Assembly: GCA_903772945.1 (NCBI GenBank)
Contig: CAICTM010000034.1
Location: 99,201 to 163,200, forward strand
DNA from: Seminavis robusta
Taxonomy: Eukaryota > Bacillariophyta > Bacillariophyceae > Naviculales > Naviculaceae
Direction: 5' to 3'
Length of the DNA stretch: 64,000 nt
The notes beneath the pieces are model-generated. The model was not told the origin of the DNA, did not search any database, and was given only the letters and a program-made list of their open reading frames with translations. The position numbers were made by a program, and so were the translations under genes. This document shows positions 42,980-54,429 of the stretch, piece after piece. How positions within the stretch are numbered: the stretch's first letter is position 1; every line of letters begins with the position of its first letter.

Positions 42980-43052
42980 AGAGATAGCGTATCGCTCACA
43001 TCCCGTCTTCTCTTTCAAAGCAGCACCCAAATAAAAAAGCAAAACCGCCACA

Positions 43053-44272
43053 ATGAAGATCGGATCCTACGCCTTGGTCTCATTCCTTTCTGCCTGTCTC
43101 TATCCCACGAAGGTCACTGCATCTGATGGGAACCTCTTTACGTACGATCCCAACTCCCAAAACGGCCCAGAATATTGGAAAGACATCTCTTTCGATGATG
43201 GCACTGACAATCAATGCGGAGGGGACAGAAACAGCCCCATCGCTGTTGAAAGCAATGCCTGTGAAACCTTTGAGGATTACGAACTGACGGTACGTTTCTA
43301 CCGACGGATTGTGCTTTTCATGCGTGACAGACCTTGGCCATATTATTGCTAACGACGCTCTTTTGCTAACTTGACTTGTCTTTGTCGCAGCCCGGAACTT
43401 GCCTTGTTCAAGACTTTGGCTTTGTCGTCAACAATCATGCCGAGCAGGTCAATGCTCCTACTCAACAAGTCTGCGAAACCAACAAGATGAAGATCCCGGG
43501 TGTGGCGGGAGAATTTGAGATGTTGCAGTTTCACATTCACATGAACTCGGAGCACACCTTTGATGGTAGCCACTTTGCAGCAGAACTCCACGTTGTCCAT
43601 AGTGAAGTCGGTGGGGATAGATTGGCTGTACTCGGAATGTTCTTCGTCCCCACAGCACTTGAGAGCAACGCGCTTGTAGACGATCTTCTTCGCGGCTTTG
43701 ACGCCATCTCGGATGAAACCTATACCGCGTGCAACATGACTACCCTTCCCCACTGGTGGCAAGATCAGGACCAGGACCAGGACCACCAAGCGCAAGCTGC
43801 AGATGTGGATCAAGAAGCTGTGAAACCTCGCTCTGGGTCGACTGTCACTCCCGAGAATCCCTTCAACGTGTACGACCTCGTCCCTAAAGAAGCATCCATG
43901 TACTACTACTCTGGAGGCCTTACGACTCCTCCTTGCACAGAGATTGTGGAATGGAGTGTGGTGGACAAGCCTGTTGAGATCACCGTTGCGCAATACAACG
44001 ACCTCTCCAGCCTCATCCTGAACTATGTGGACCCCACAACGTGTGACTTTGCGACAGTGGCTGATCCCAATAGCGGAAGCACGAGCCGCCCTACACAACC
44101 TTCGAATGGTCGGCATGTGACGCGTATCTGCCCCGTGGGCTTTGTCGAGGAAGAGAACGTGGACTTGGACTTGGAATCGGCGAGCAGTGGAAGATTCTCT
44201 GTGCCGACATGGAGTTCGTTCCATGTCTTGACCACCATGTTTGTTGGAGGCTGGGTTGCCCGTCGCTTCTAA
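43053..44272 (+). CDS. Secreted alpha-type carbonic anhydrase
   Basis: Exon 1 43053-43289, intron 43290-43390 (GTACGT...CGCAG), exon 2 43391-44272; 372 aa. The signal peptide covers about residues 1-24 (MKIGSYALVSFLSACLYPTK). GGDRNSPIAV is the family's N-terminal motif. The zinc ligands are His127 and His129 (LQFHIHMNSEHTFDG) and His146 (AAELHVVH). YYYSGGLTTPPCTEIVEWSV is the substrate-pocket signature. It would interconvert CO2 and bicarbonate outside the plasma membrane or in the secretory/plastid envelope space, as part of a carbon-concentrating mechanism. An acidic Gln/Asp insert (WWQDQDQDQDHQAQAA) interrupts the fold at about 230. A hydrophobic tail (FHVLTTMFVGGWV) could be a membrane or GPI anchor signal. 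It lies between cyclases B and C. Confidence 0.92.
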
Positions 44273-45942
44273 GGGCACGGTACCAGTACTGTGTGCCCAT
44301 CACTGCTGCATATCCATAGTGTCTTGTTTGTAGCTAACTACATGTACTAACCGTAGTACGAGAATGCATTCTTCAAATTTCCGACTCTTCACAATTGAAA
44401 AATTTCTGGGTGTCTACGCGTCTCTTCTTGTTGCCTCTTTGGCTGCTCGCTGCATGCTACCGTACCTGTTTGTAGATGCCATCATGACTGAGCACTGAGC
44501 TGCCCTTGCTTCGAGCACTTGGAGCTTGAGAAACAGCATTGGTGGGTCGGCAGTGTTAATGCATTCAGCCAGCGAGTTAGCTTGGACACTGGATAAGGGC
44601 AGGCTTTGTCAAGCTGCTGGAGAACGCCACTTGGCTGCTGATGTCCAACGTGGTGGGCTCCAATCCAAGGCACCAGTCTTGTGCAGTTGCAGCAAGTTTT
44701 ATTCTTCCTGAGAAAGCCTTGCAATGGAAGCAGCATACAAGGTTTCTCTTGCGTTGCTTTGCAGAGTGGGGAATCTACTACATGTATCCACAGCAAGCTA
44801 CTCTACCGGTACGGTAGCTAGCTAGTATTATGCAATAAAAGGTAGGCATGGCTGATTAGGGAGGTCTTGGTGATGAATGAGGAGTATGTAATTCCTGTTG
44901 GAAGTTGGAAGAGCCAGGCTGAATACACCAAGTAAAAAGCATATCGGTACAAGACTTGTTGTGGCACTTTCCAACTTCCACCCAACCCAATGATGCGAGA
45001 GAGAGAGTGCGTAACTCGAAGGCTACTATTAATAGTACGATACCTATTTACTGGCTAGTACTATTTACGTTCGATAGGTTGTAATAACGGTACCGTACCG
45101 GTAGAAGCTACATGTAATTTAAGCGGGAGGACAACCGACCCAAGACTCCACAACACAACAGGGTACGTGTAAAAGGATTGAAAAAAGTGAGAATCCGCAC
45201 GACAGGCGGAGTGTAAGAAGTCCTTAGAATGATGTACTGCCCCAGTATCTTTCGTGAAGTAAGTGTGAACCAAGAGCCAGTTGATCGTGGTATATTTCTA
45301 TGAGTACTTAAGATGGTGTTCCATGATCTCTTGTGTTTCAGTACAGATGGAGGTTGGAAGAGACCTCACAATGTCACAAGAGTACATTCTTTGGAAAAGT
45401 GCTGAAAATGACTTCTAATGTGTTGCACTGATGGCTTAGAAACAAGACTACTTTTTGGGCACCATTGTTTAATCATTTATTGCTCCTCTTAATAGTGAGG
45501 CCCTTCTTTTTCTGTCAGGTGTGACATCCAGGAGCCATATGCACTAAATGTGATCGTGGTCTTACCAGTTTTCGACTTCACTGCCCATTAAGTACTAGTA
45601 CGCTGTACCAATGTACTGAAGACTGAAGTAGTGGTACATAGGTACGTACCAGAACTGTAGCAGTGTACCACTTGGTGTACCACTTGGTGTACCACAGCAC
45701 TATGGTGCAAGAGACAACAAGATGCATCTTTGAAGCGCTGCTGAATTTCGGATGCTCTCTACCAAAGACTCTTGAGCTCACAATTAGTTTTCAATGACCC
45801 AGAAAGACCAACCAACAACTTCAAGCACCAAGCAGCAGAAGCAGAAGCAACAGCGCTACTACTAGTAATAATAACATCCCCTCTTCCATCTACTAGCTAG
45901 CAAGAGCTTGAGCACAATCCAATCATCCAAAATAAAATCACC
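44273..45942. other. Intergenic
   Basis: No gene recognised. A short tandem TGTACCACTTGG lies near 45,665-45,695. Palindromes (TACCGGTACGGTAGCTAGCTAG) lie near 44,800 and 45,095. Confidence 0.5.
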
Positions 45943-48013
45943 ATGGCGAAAGATTCCACTTGCGGTAAGTACAACTATGATATTAAATAGTAGTAAGGTT
46001 GACAATGGCACGAAGAATGGCCTGCCGTACCGTATGTGTGGGTATCTCACCTTTTCGGTATGTTAACTATTTTTATTATTTTTACTACAATTTTTTAAAT
46101 TATTTTTATTAGGCGCTGAACCTCCCAGCCTGAACTTTTCGAGAACAAGAAGTGGCGAAGTGGTCAACCCTGGCAACGGCCACCGCAAAGATGGCCGTTA
46201 TTTCCCTACCAATTCCCCCCGTGATCCCCGTACTGGTACTGGTACTGTGACTCCTGCAAGTCCCTCTTGTTTGGCCAAGACGAGGACCATGGCGCTATCG
46301 GTAGAAGTAGAACAAGCTTCAACAGTTACTGAGGTGCCAGTAGTCCCAGTACATGTACCAGTACCAGTTGCTACTAGTACAGGACGCACCAGTCGAAGAT
46401 CTCGGATTGCAAATCGCAGCAAAACGAATGACGGAATTGTGGGATTCAGGAACAACATTAACCCCAACCCTAACCTGGGAAATCCAAGAATGGCAATGAC
46501 AAGCCCCTACCAAAATCAACTCTACCAGCACAATGGTAATGGGGGCCTAAGTGGGAGTAGTGGGAGACTTGCTACTATTGGCAACGGCAATGCCAATGCC
46601 AATGGCACTGGAGGACTTCGCAGAAGAAACAGCTTCAATGACAGCTTGAGCAGCATGAGCAGTCTGGAGGATTCTTGGAGTAACTTCAATGACAGCAACA
46701 ACAACAACAACAGTAACAACAACCAGAAGAACAAACAAAACTTTCAAAATAAATCCATGCTGCATCTTGCACCACCAATATCAAAAAGAAACAATCAGGG
46801 ACTTAACCAGGGAAATATACTCTTTTTTGAAGATGAAGATGACGACGAAGATGAACCCCCTACAGCCATTGCTTTCCCCAACAATGTACATGTAAGAAAG
46901 CCAAAACTCTCCAGACAAACCACTGCTCCATCTGCCTTCACCATGCCAAAGGCAGCGGCTCCTTATGCCAGACAGTACTCAAATGGAAGCTCCCAAAACA
47001 AAAACACCACCACCACCACTACCACTACCACTACCAGTACTACTATGGCCATGCATAGAGAACCATCACAGCTCAAAATCGTTGCAGGACAACGTCGCAG
47101 GTCTGTCAACGACTACTCACCCAGCGGCGTCACAATGCTCACCACGAACAATGCAAGCACCCACAGCAACACGGTCGTCTCACAACCCAGCATATCTACA
47201 CCAAGAAACCCGCCTCGAAGGGCACACACGATGAACGAAGAGTCTAACCGGAGCGCGGGAAGTCAGGGAAGACGCATGGTGGCCCTTAGAGGACGCATGA
47301 ACATGAACACGACCATGAGCATGAACGAAGACTCTAACCAGAGCCATGGCAATGGCAGTCAGGGGAGTCGCGTCGGCATGCGACGGATGGCGGCCATCAA
47401 CCGCACACAGAGCAACCCTGCCAGTCTCGCTTCCAGCAACTACAACCGGCGTCAACAGCAACAGCAACATGAACAGCAACAGCAACAACAACAACAAGAT
47501 ACACAGTTCCGTCGCAGTATCGGTACTAGTATGCATAGAGGTAGTCCCACACGTCCCACACCACCTGAACGCACTTACAGCACTGGACCACCCAGAATCA
47601 TCACAACCACCAACAACACCAACACACAAGTCGAACCAACCCATCGAAACAGCAACATTAGCCGCAACAGCAACAGCAGCAACCAATCCTTCTCAAGCAA
47701 CAACAGCTACAGCAACAACAACACCATGATCGAAATACAACCGGGACTTGAAGCGCCACTACGAAACACACAAGAAACTATGGAAGCCATTGCCTGCAAT
47801 TTTGTTACCGAGACATCCTGCCTCGCATGCACTGTACAGCTTTATCACATTGCAAATGCAAAATTCTATATTTGTCCAGCCTGCAGAGTCGTTAGTCCCA
47901 CTTTTTCGGAACATCGCGATGAACATGGGGTTGGATTGGGATTTTCACAAGAAACGTTGAGAGAGTCACAACACAGTGCGGGTCAATCCATGCGGAACCG
48001 GTATTCTTACTAA
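45943..48013 (+). CDS. Disordered Asn/Ser/Gln-rich protein with C-terminal zinc ribbon, 640 aa
   Basis: Exon 1 is only 22 nt of coding sequence (45943-45964, MAKDSTC-G). The intron 45965-46112 ends TTATTAG. Exon 2 46113-48013 continues GAEPPSLNFSRTRSGEVVNP in frame. Most of the chain is low complexity: Asn tracts, poly-Thr (about 300), poly-Gln (about 455-470) and NSNSSN runs. The folded part is the C-terminus: ETMEAIACNF, then SCLACTVQLYHIANAKFYIC and PACRVVSP, a C-x2-C-x14-C-x2-C zinc ribbon at about residues 575-605. Zinc ribbons of this kind often mediate protein or nucleic acid binding; the role here is unknown. Composition is similar to the 816-aa protein at 19,484. Confidence 0.8.
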
Positions 48014-48341
48014 CTCACTAATTTACTTTACTTTTTACTTTACCAATGGAAGAAATAATGTTTGTTGTAGCTATCGATAGCCAGCTGGAGTGCGGAACTT
48101 CACGGAGGACAACACTTCGCCGCAAGGGTCGACACTGTCGATGGGCTGCGGCGAATCAAGCAAAGAAAGAAGCAACCGGCACTACTTTTGCTCTTTGATT
48201 CCATTTGATCCAGCTGAGGAGGCTCCTGCCACAGTTGTTTTGAGACTTCGTGTTGATTTGGCGCTCGCACTGATATCAATTCTTCTGCCATGGCATGGCA
48301 TACAGTGTACAACGATCATGAGCTTGAACTTTAGAAGACTT

Positions 48342-48998
48342 TCAATTTACACAGACTCCACAGCACATGGAACAGCACAATCCACAACCCCCCAAAAAGA
48401 TAAACGCCCATCCAAATCCATATGCAATTTCGACCCGTTGCATAATGTCCTCATGACAGGATCCGGAATCATCATCCATGTTTCCCGAGCCCATGGCATA
48501 CCACGCCCCTCCCAGCACAAGCCATGTAACGTAGCCACAGGCAATCAAAATGTAGGCGGCCATCCAATAATCGTAGCAAAACAGCTTCCACATGCGATTG
48601 GCACCACCTACTGCGGTGCGTTGGAAACCAGTTTGTGGCAAGATGGAGTCATCCTTTTCAACCGCATAGGCCATGTAGAAGGCAGCCACAATGTGAACCA
48701 GCGAAAGCAACCAAAAGATCAACAACCAGAGACTTCCTGCACACCCATCAATGGCATTGGGCAAGTCAGAGAGACCCAATATGATGGGAGGAAGGTTCAA
48801 AATGCAAGTGACAGAAATATGACAAGAAAACCGTGATGAACAGCAGCGGGCGACAAGGCGACGGGATTCCTTGCAGCATTGGCCCAACCCTTCGCAGCAA
48901 GCACCACAGATCTTGGAGGGAAGCAAACAGATATGACCCACACATTCACAGCCGCCCTGGCATAGCTTGCTGATTCCGCCACACAAAACAGCGGCCAT
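48342..48998 (-). CDS. Cys-rich four-helix membrane protein, 218 aa
   Basis: Intronless. The N-terminal 55 residues are Cys-rich with clusters such as CQGGCECVGHICLLPSKICG and ACCEGLGQCCKE. Four hydrophobic segments follow: ISVTCILNLPPIILGL, LWLLIFWLLSLVHIVAAFY, YWMAAYILIACGYVTWLVLG and FGWAFIFLGGCGLCCSMCC. The N-terminal cysteines may be palmitoylated or bind metal (inference). I recognise no family. It lies tail-to-tail with the zinc-ribbon gene, about 330 bp apart. The longer overlapping frame at 48797-49231 is a shadow. Confidence 0.7.
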   Translation of the reverse strand: MAAVLCGGISKLCQGGCECVGHICLLPSKICGACCEGLGQCCKESRRLVARCCSSRFSCHISVTCILNLPPIILGLSDLPNAIDGCAGSLWLLIFWLLSLVHIVAAFYMAYAVEKDDSILPQTGFQRTAVGGANRMWKLFCYDYWMAAYILIACGYVTWLVLGGAWYAMGSGNMDDDSGSCHEDIMQRVEIAYGFGWAFIFLGGCGLCCSMCCGVCVN

Positions 48999-50554
48999 TC
49001 TTCTTGTTGGTACCGATTACAGATTACCGATACAGCCTGTGTCGCAGCTTTACTCGAGGGTACGGTATCAACAAACAGGATAAATGACAGGAGACAACAA
49101 TGGTGTCCTTGCAGCAGGATCTTTAGCGTCACCAGGCATGTTCCGAGTGACCCCAGCCTTGCGCTCAAGTCCCACGGCGAGTCCTGCGGTTGTGCTGCTT
49201 CAAAGACTTTTCCTGGCGGTACGCCTTTCACCTCAGGCGTTGAAAACCATCAAGGTGCGCCAGGGAGAGCCGCACAGCATATCTGACTACCGGTACCGGT
49301 ACCTAACCTAGCTGGATACCTCCAAAGACATGTCCTTGTGCCACTTTCTGAGGCTTCGCCATTAGGATGTTGTGGGCGGAGAAAACCCTGGTACGGCTGC
49401 AACAAAGGAGGTCAGTCAGAAGTGCAAAGAGGTTTGCCATGAAACACCTGATGGTGCCCACAACTTCGTCAAGAAGATGATGGATGCCATAGGCTTGAAA
49501 CTGCGGGCATTTGGCCAATGACGCGGGTGGTTGGTCGGCTCAGCAGAGGTCGGTGGTTCAAGTTGCAGCCCAAGACATTACTTTTCCCTCATGTTACCGG
49601 TACAGCTGAAGCAGAAGTTTCGTTTACGTGTCACCGAGATCCTCCCGTTCTGTCTCGCTTGAGGCATTTTGTCAGATTTGAGTTGCACAATTATGTATGC
49701 CAAAACCACGGACTCAACATCATTGACACACTAGTGCGGTACAGAGGCGGTGGAACAGGCCGCTCTTGAGCCGCTTGGCGGCAAGTAAATGAGCGGATGT
49801 ACATGGAAGCTCATTGCCGACTTCGGATGTTGGCGGAACAAGCCTCTCATGCACAGGAGGACGCAGAAGCTGCGCAAGAGCAAAGGACCGAGAAGACAAT
49901 TAGTGGCGTCCATCCCCGAGCCCGACCAAGACAGCACTGGACTTGAAGACACAGCCGACGAGGAAGTCGGTTCTGAAACATTTCAGCGCAACAGTTCAAG
50001 TAGGATGCGTCTCAGGCAGACGTACTACCCATTGTGCTCGTCGCCAACGAAAGAGTGCGGCTAACCCTATTGTTGATAGCAGAAGAGGAGGAAGCCCACT
50101 GACTTGACACAGTTCCGTTGGCGGAAGACACCAATGGGCATGTGGGATGGGTCAAGGATGTCCATCCGGCCAGTCTCAGGATCGTGTATGCGCTTCAGCA
50201 TCTCAATGACTTGCTTGTCTTTCATATCGACATGTAGTTCGAAAGCTACCGTGCACTAGTTAGTGTCTGCTTCTGTTGACTGCTACTGGGAGGCGTGCAA
50301 TCTTAGCTATGCTCCCTTGTCCTTTGCTTCGTCTTGAACGTACTTGCAAAGGGCCACAGCGTTGGTAGCCCCAAGGAAATAGTCGTATCCCTACGCCTTC
50401 CAGCCAGAGAGGCATCGCCATCATGGACGTCAGTATTTCAGTGGGCTTCATTGAGAACGCTGTTCTGAATGAAGAGTAGCCATCGCAATGGGTCACTTAT
50501 CTTACATGAATCTATTTTCCTTAGTATACTGGTTGATAGTGTGCTTCCTCTGGG
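48999..50554. other. Gene-poor region with isolated coding-like fragments
   Basis: Short protein-like stretches occur without a continuous gene. On the plus strand near 49,375-49,520: GGENPGTAATKEVSQKCKEV, followed by FVKKMMDAIGLKLRAFG. On the plus strand near 49,795-49,930: NERMYMEAHCRLRMLAEQAS. On the minus strand 50,240-50,090: MKDKQVIEMLKRIHDPETGR, then MDILDPSHMPIGVFRQRN, ending at a stop. These may be relics of a transposon or a decayed gene; I cannot assign them. Confidence 0.35.
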
Positions 50555-53500
50555 CTACACTGAAAGGTCCTCATCTTCAAATTCGTTGGAGGTCACCGCC
50601 CTCGACTTCAGGGTGTCAGCAGACTCCTGCGGGGGTGGAACGGCAGGTGATGGGGAGATTGGCGTTGTAATGTTCAATCGAGCACTTTTGCGGAGACTAC
50701 TGGCATCCGTCACGCCGCTGATTGCGCTTGCCAAAGACGGTGTGCTGGAAGGGTGGACCCAGAACGTCTGTAACTCTCCCTTACCCTTGGCAAATATCTT
50801 GTCTTCTCTTGGGATGATCCATTGCTCTTTACCTGCCGCCGCTAAGAGTTTGGCTGTTTCTTCAGAGCAATGGATCCGGTTTGGTTCGCCATTACTCTCC
50901 ATTCTACTGGCAGTATTCACTGAATCTCCAAACACTTGGAAGCGGGCCTTTTCTCCGCTGCAAACAAGGACAACGTTAGAAGAGTCTCCTGGAGGTATCT
51001 TCGCCACGAAAACAAGCTACGTACCGAAGCACTCCCGCAGTTACGGGACCACTGTGAAGCCCAACTCGAATCGCCAATGCGCTGGTGTCCAATTGAGCAT
51101 CCAATTTGGCTGTGATCCTGGCCATTTGCAACAGGCAATCCCTTGCAAACTTCGTAACCTGGATGGCATGATTTGGGTTAGGTTTCGGAAGGCCTAGAGC
51201 AGGAAGAAGTGTCAAGATGGTGAGAATTAAGAGATGAGCAAACGGACTTGCCTGTTCACGATGCAAGCAGAGTTCAAAGCGTACCACAAACTGCCAAGTA
51301 GCAATCGCCTAGAATCAAGTTGTAAAACGAAAAGGAGACAATCCAAGTCAGACAACGAGCTGGATCAGCGCCTGAACTGTTCACGCGAACTGCAATTCAC
51401 TGCACTAACCAATGGTCTCGATTTTGAAGATGCCGTGTTTCCTTGCCACCTTATCCCACGCAGCATAGATCGTCTCCAATAGCGTGAAAACTTCACCGGG
51501 TGTTCGTTGGGCACTCCAGGCTGTGACGAATGTTGCTTCTGGTGAGACCAGTCATGAAACAGAGACAGACACAAGCAAGCAAAGAGGAGAAACATCACAA
51601 GCAAGCCTTACCCGTGAAGCCCACGATATCGGCAAAGAAAACACTGCAATCGGGATACGATTCGGCCATATGGCTGGGTTCTTGGGCGGCAGCTAAAGGC
51701 GCTTCAATGTCTCCATCCGCCGAAAGCTGTGGCACATTCTTGGTGTGAAAGGCTGCGAGGCCACCACCACCAGAGCTGGCTGCGGTTGCATCCTGTTTGT
51801 TGTTTTTCTTTTGGTCGCTGTATAGTTGATCCTTGAACTGTTCCGGGAACAAGGACGATACGATCGCTCCAGATGCCACAGCCTTGTCCATGACAGTTTT
51901 CTGTCTTCGTTCCACTAGGATATCGTATAGGAAGAAGGAAGCGGCCGTGACAACAAAGACGACTGCAATGACAATGGCTCCAACAAATGGCTGACTTGTG
52001 GTGTAATCGTCCTTGGTAGCCTGCGAGGGATAGATGCGTAGTTGATAACTACAGTATTCACCATCCAATCCGACGACCGTGTAGGAAGATGTGGATGTGG
52101 ACTGCTTCTGCTGTTGGAGTATCTCGACTAGATCAGTGGAGATCATGAGATGGTCAAAGTGAGGATCGTGAAAGTCTCCTTCTCCCATAACTGCGTGTCC
52201 ACGAGTCGAGTCATGCATGCAAGAGACCCAATTCAAGTTAGAACAAGACGTGAATGAATGAATGAATGACGACGGATGTGCCTGTACTTACATGTGACTA
52301 TGGGTCCATCGATTTGGTAGGTGTATGTCTGATTGAATGTGTTTTGCACAACGATCTGAATTCCATGACTGTTTTGGGGTAGGATGTTTGCAAAGAATAC
52401 TCGAAAGTATATGTGTGACACCAGGATTCCGACCATTTTGCGCGTGTCCGTGTCAAATCCATCAAACACTGGATATAGGAGTTGTGTGAGTGCTCCTCCT
52501 CCGTATTCCTTTTCGTCGTGACGGTATTGTCCATGTAGGATCCATTGATTGAATGCGGACGCATTTGTGTGTAGCTTTGCCTTGTTGAAAGTAGCCTTGG
52601 AAGTGTCTAGTACCCGTTTCATGACGTTTTTGTAGGAGGGTGCAGTCATGTAATCTTTGTTTCTTAGGTCGGTGGCTCGTTTTCGTTCGGGTGACATTTG
52701 CCATCGGACGACGTAGGGTGAGTTATTGTAGGGTCGTTCCACGTTGGCCTGGCAGTGCAGGGTATGCAATCAAATAATCAAGCAATCAAGCAATAAGCAA
52801 GTTCGTAAGAAGCGGAAAGTTGCAGCTTCATGACAAGAAGAGATCAGAATGCGCGGTGTGACATGATGTGACTTACCTTGGTCCCATTATCGTCCGTGAC
52901 AGTTTCAAAAACGAACGGTCTGAAGGGTTCAGTGTCTTCTTCTTTCCATGGGACAAGCGGTTCATCTAGATCCATGAGGTCGAAATCTTGGTTTGCCCGA
53001 AGTTCGTAGTCATGGTAAGCTTCCTTTCTTAAAAAGTCTGTTTCGTTTGTGATTTGTGAGCAGTAGTCTTGCCATTGGTCTCGCTCTCGATCGTCCCAAA
53101 TGACGGGGAAGTATCCAATGATGACCGAGGACGACTGCACTCGAGCCGCGGCCGTTTTTACGGAAAAGCTGGGAATGGTGACCATGGGAAAGGTGGCATT
53201 TACGGCTTGGGCGTAGGCTGTGACGTCGATGGAGTACATGTCCAAGGCGCCCAATCGCAGCTTCAAAGATGAGTGCACGGACTCCAACAGCTTGTTCGCG
53301 TAGTCCGCGTAGTGGCGCTCGAAATCTTGAATCTCGTCTCCGCGGGAATAGAAATAGACCAACGCACAAACGCCCACAGTGGCTGCAATCAACACCAACA
53401 GAATCAGACGACGGATCCACTGCACGCGTTGATTCTCCTTCTCGCGAACCAACAACTTGCGTTCCAGGGCCAACCGATCACTACCAGCATTGGCATTGGC

Positions 53501-53710
53501 ACCAGCATTGGAGGCAATCCCGCTTCGCTCCGTCAAGTCCATCTCCTCCGCGTCGGCAAACGAAGAACCATCAGACACTTCGTCGTTCGTACCAGTACCA
53601 GTACCACCAACACCATCTCGAGTCCATGGTTGCTCAGGCTTACGATTAGTCGTACTAGTAGTAACCCGCTCTTCTTCTAACTTCTTCAAAGAGTTGCGAA
53701 AGGTCTCCAT
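50555..53710 (-). CDS. Cyclase C: receptor-like class III nucleotide cyclase without phosphodiesterase
   Basis: Seven exons: 53710-52877, 52748-52292, 52190-51612, 51520-51410, 51308-51285, 51193-51025, 50957-50555; 2577 nt, 858 aa, all GT-AG. TM1 about 100-121 and TM2 about 498-521 flank an ectodomain homologous to that of A (FPMVTIPSFSVKTAAARVQS; GYFPVIWDDRERDQW). GAIVSSLFPEQFKDQL leads to the cyclase: VFFADIVGFTAWS (Asp618), GIFKIETIGDCYLAVCG, RVGLHSGPVTAGVL and FQVFGDSVNTASRME. All catalytic positions I can check are kept. After WVHPSSTPSL comes only a disordered Ser/Pro tail ending EFEDEDLSV, where A and B continue into a PDE. So C should produce cyclic nucleotide but not degrade it. No PDE exon is seen downstream. 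Confidence 0.88.
51285..51308 (-). other. 24-nt microexon of cyclase C
   Basis: Lies between CTAG and GTACGC and encodes GDCYLAVC with the second metal-binding Asp. It is a multiple of three, so skipping would keep frame (ETIGLPKPN) but remove the active-site Asp. Confidence 0.85.
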
Positions 53711-54429
53711 TATTCTTCTTTCTCGAATTTTTTCTGTGAATTTGTGAGAGGACCAAAGCAGTTTCCTACCAAATGCAATACAGTAATAGTAATGACTGCG
53801 AAAGACTTCTCATCATCAACTATCAACTATTAATAACTGAGTACTGGTATGAAGGAGCCATGCCAAAGAGCACTGGATGATAATTCGTTACAAGTGCTGG
53901 TAGTATAACTCGATGTCTCGATCGAAAGAAGTACCGGTACAGTGAGAAATAAATAATGACGAAATGCCTGAGAACGCCAATAGAAATTCAACAAAACAAG
54001 AAGCTTCAAGTTTAAAAGTGAAGTCACAACACGAATCTTCCGAAAGAAAATGGGCAGATGGCATTCCAATTCGCATACTCGTACTGGTGCCGTACATGTA
54101 GTACGGTACTCCTTGCCCATAATAATATATATGTACTCCGTGCTCCGTACTCCTTCTTTGAGTATTGTACTACTAGTATTAATAGTACCGGTACCGGTAC
54201 CTGGTACAGGAGATTTCTTTTGGATGTTTCTTTCGAGGGCTCCGAGGTCGAGCCCGGAATTAACGCAAAAGCCCAAAAGGCTGCCGAGTGTCCTGCTGTG
54301 ACACCCAGGATTTCCTCTTGTATCAGGTGTCACAGGCAAAAAGACTTAACTTTGAGTCAAAGCAGTTAAAGACTTAAAGGATTGTATTGTCAACCCTAAC
54401 AGAATGATTGAAGATTCCGGAAACACGCT
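53711..54429. other. Upstream region of cyclase C
   Basis: No gene. Palindromes (TACCGGTACCGGTACC near 54,185-54,203) and AT-rich DNA. Presumed promoter of cyclase C at its left end. Confidence 0.5.

Larger units (their letters stand above)
40467..43052. other. Repeat-rich intergenic region upstream of the carbonic anhydrase gene
   Basis: No gene recognised. It contains a CCATCAA tandem at 40,826-40,865, an imperfect GATTG/CAATC hairpin at 40,976-41,118 and a 20-bp tandem (ATTCCAAAATTGGTCCCCAC) at 41,425-41,495. GTCCTAG triplets occur near 41,949-41,970 and there are many ACCGGTAC palindromes. Confidence 0.5.

Noticed and set aside
43349-44278. 309-aa antisense frame under the carbonic anhydrase gene
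   Set aside because: The sense strand encodes a complete family signature with a proper intron; the antisense protein has none.
47180-47686. 168-aa antisense frame with Val/Ala/Leu runs
   Set aside because: Shadow of Asn/Gln/Thr codons of the zinc-ribbon gene.
48797-49231. 144-aa frame overlapping the Cys-rich membrane protein
   Set aside because: It reads the Cys-rich exon out of frame; the 218-aa frame has coherent membrane segments.
49540-49580. Possible tRNA B-box (GGTTCAAGTTG)
   Set aside because: No matching A-box or cloverleaf arms could be drawn around it.
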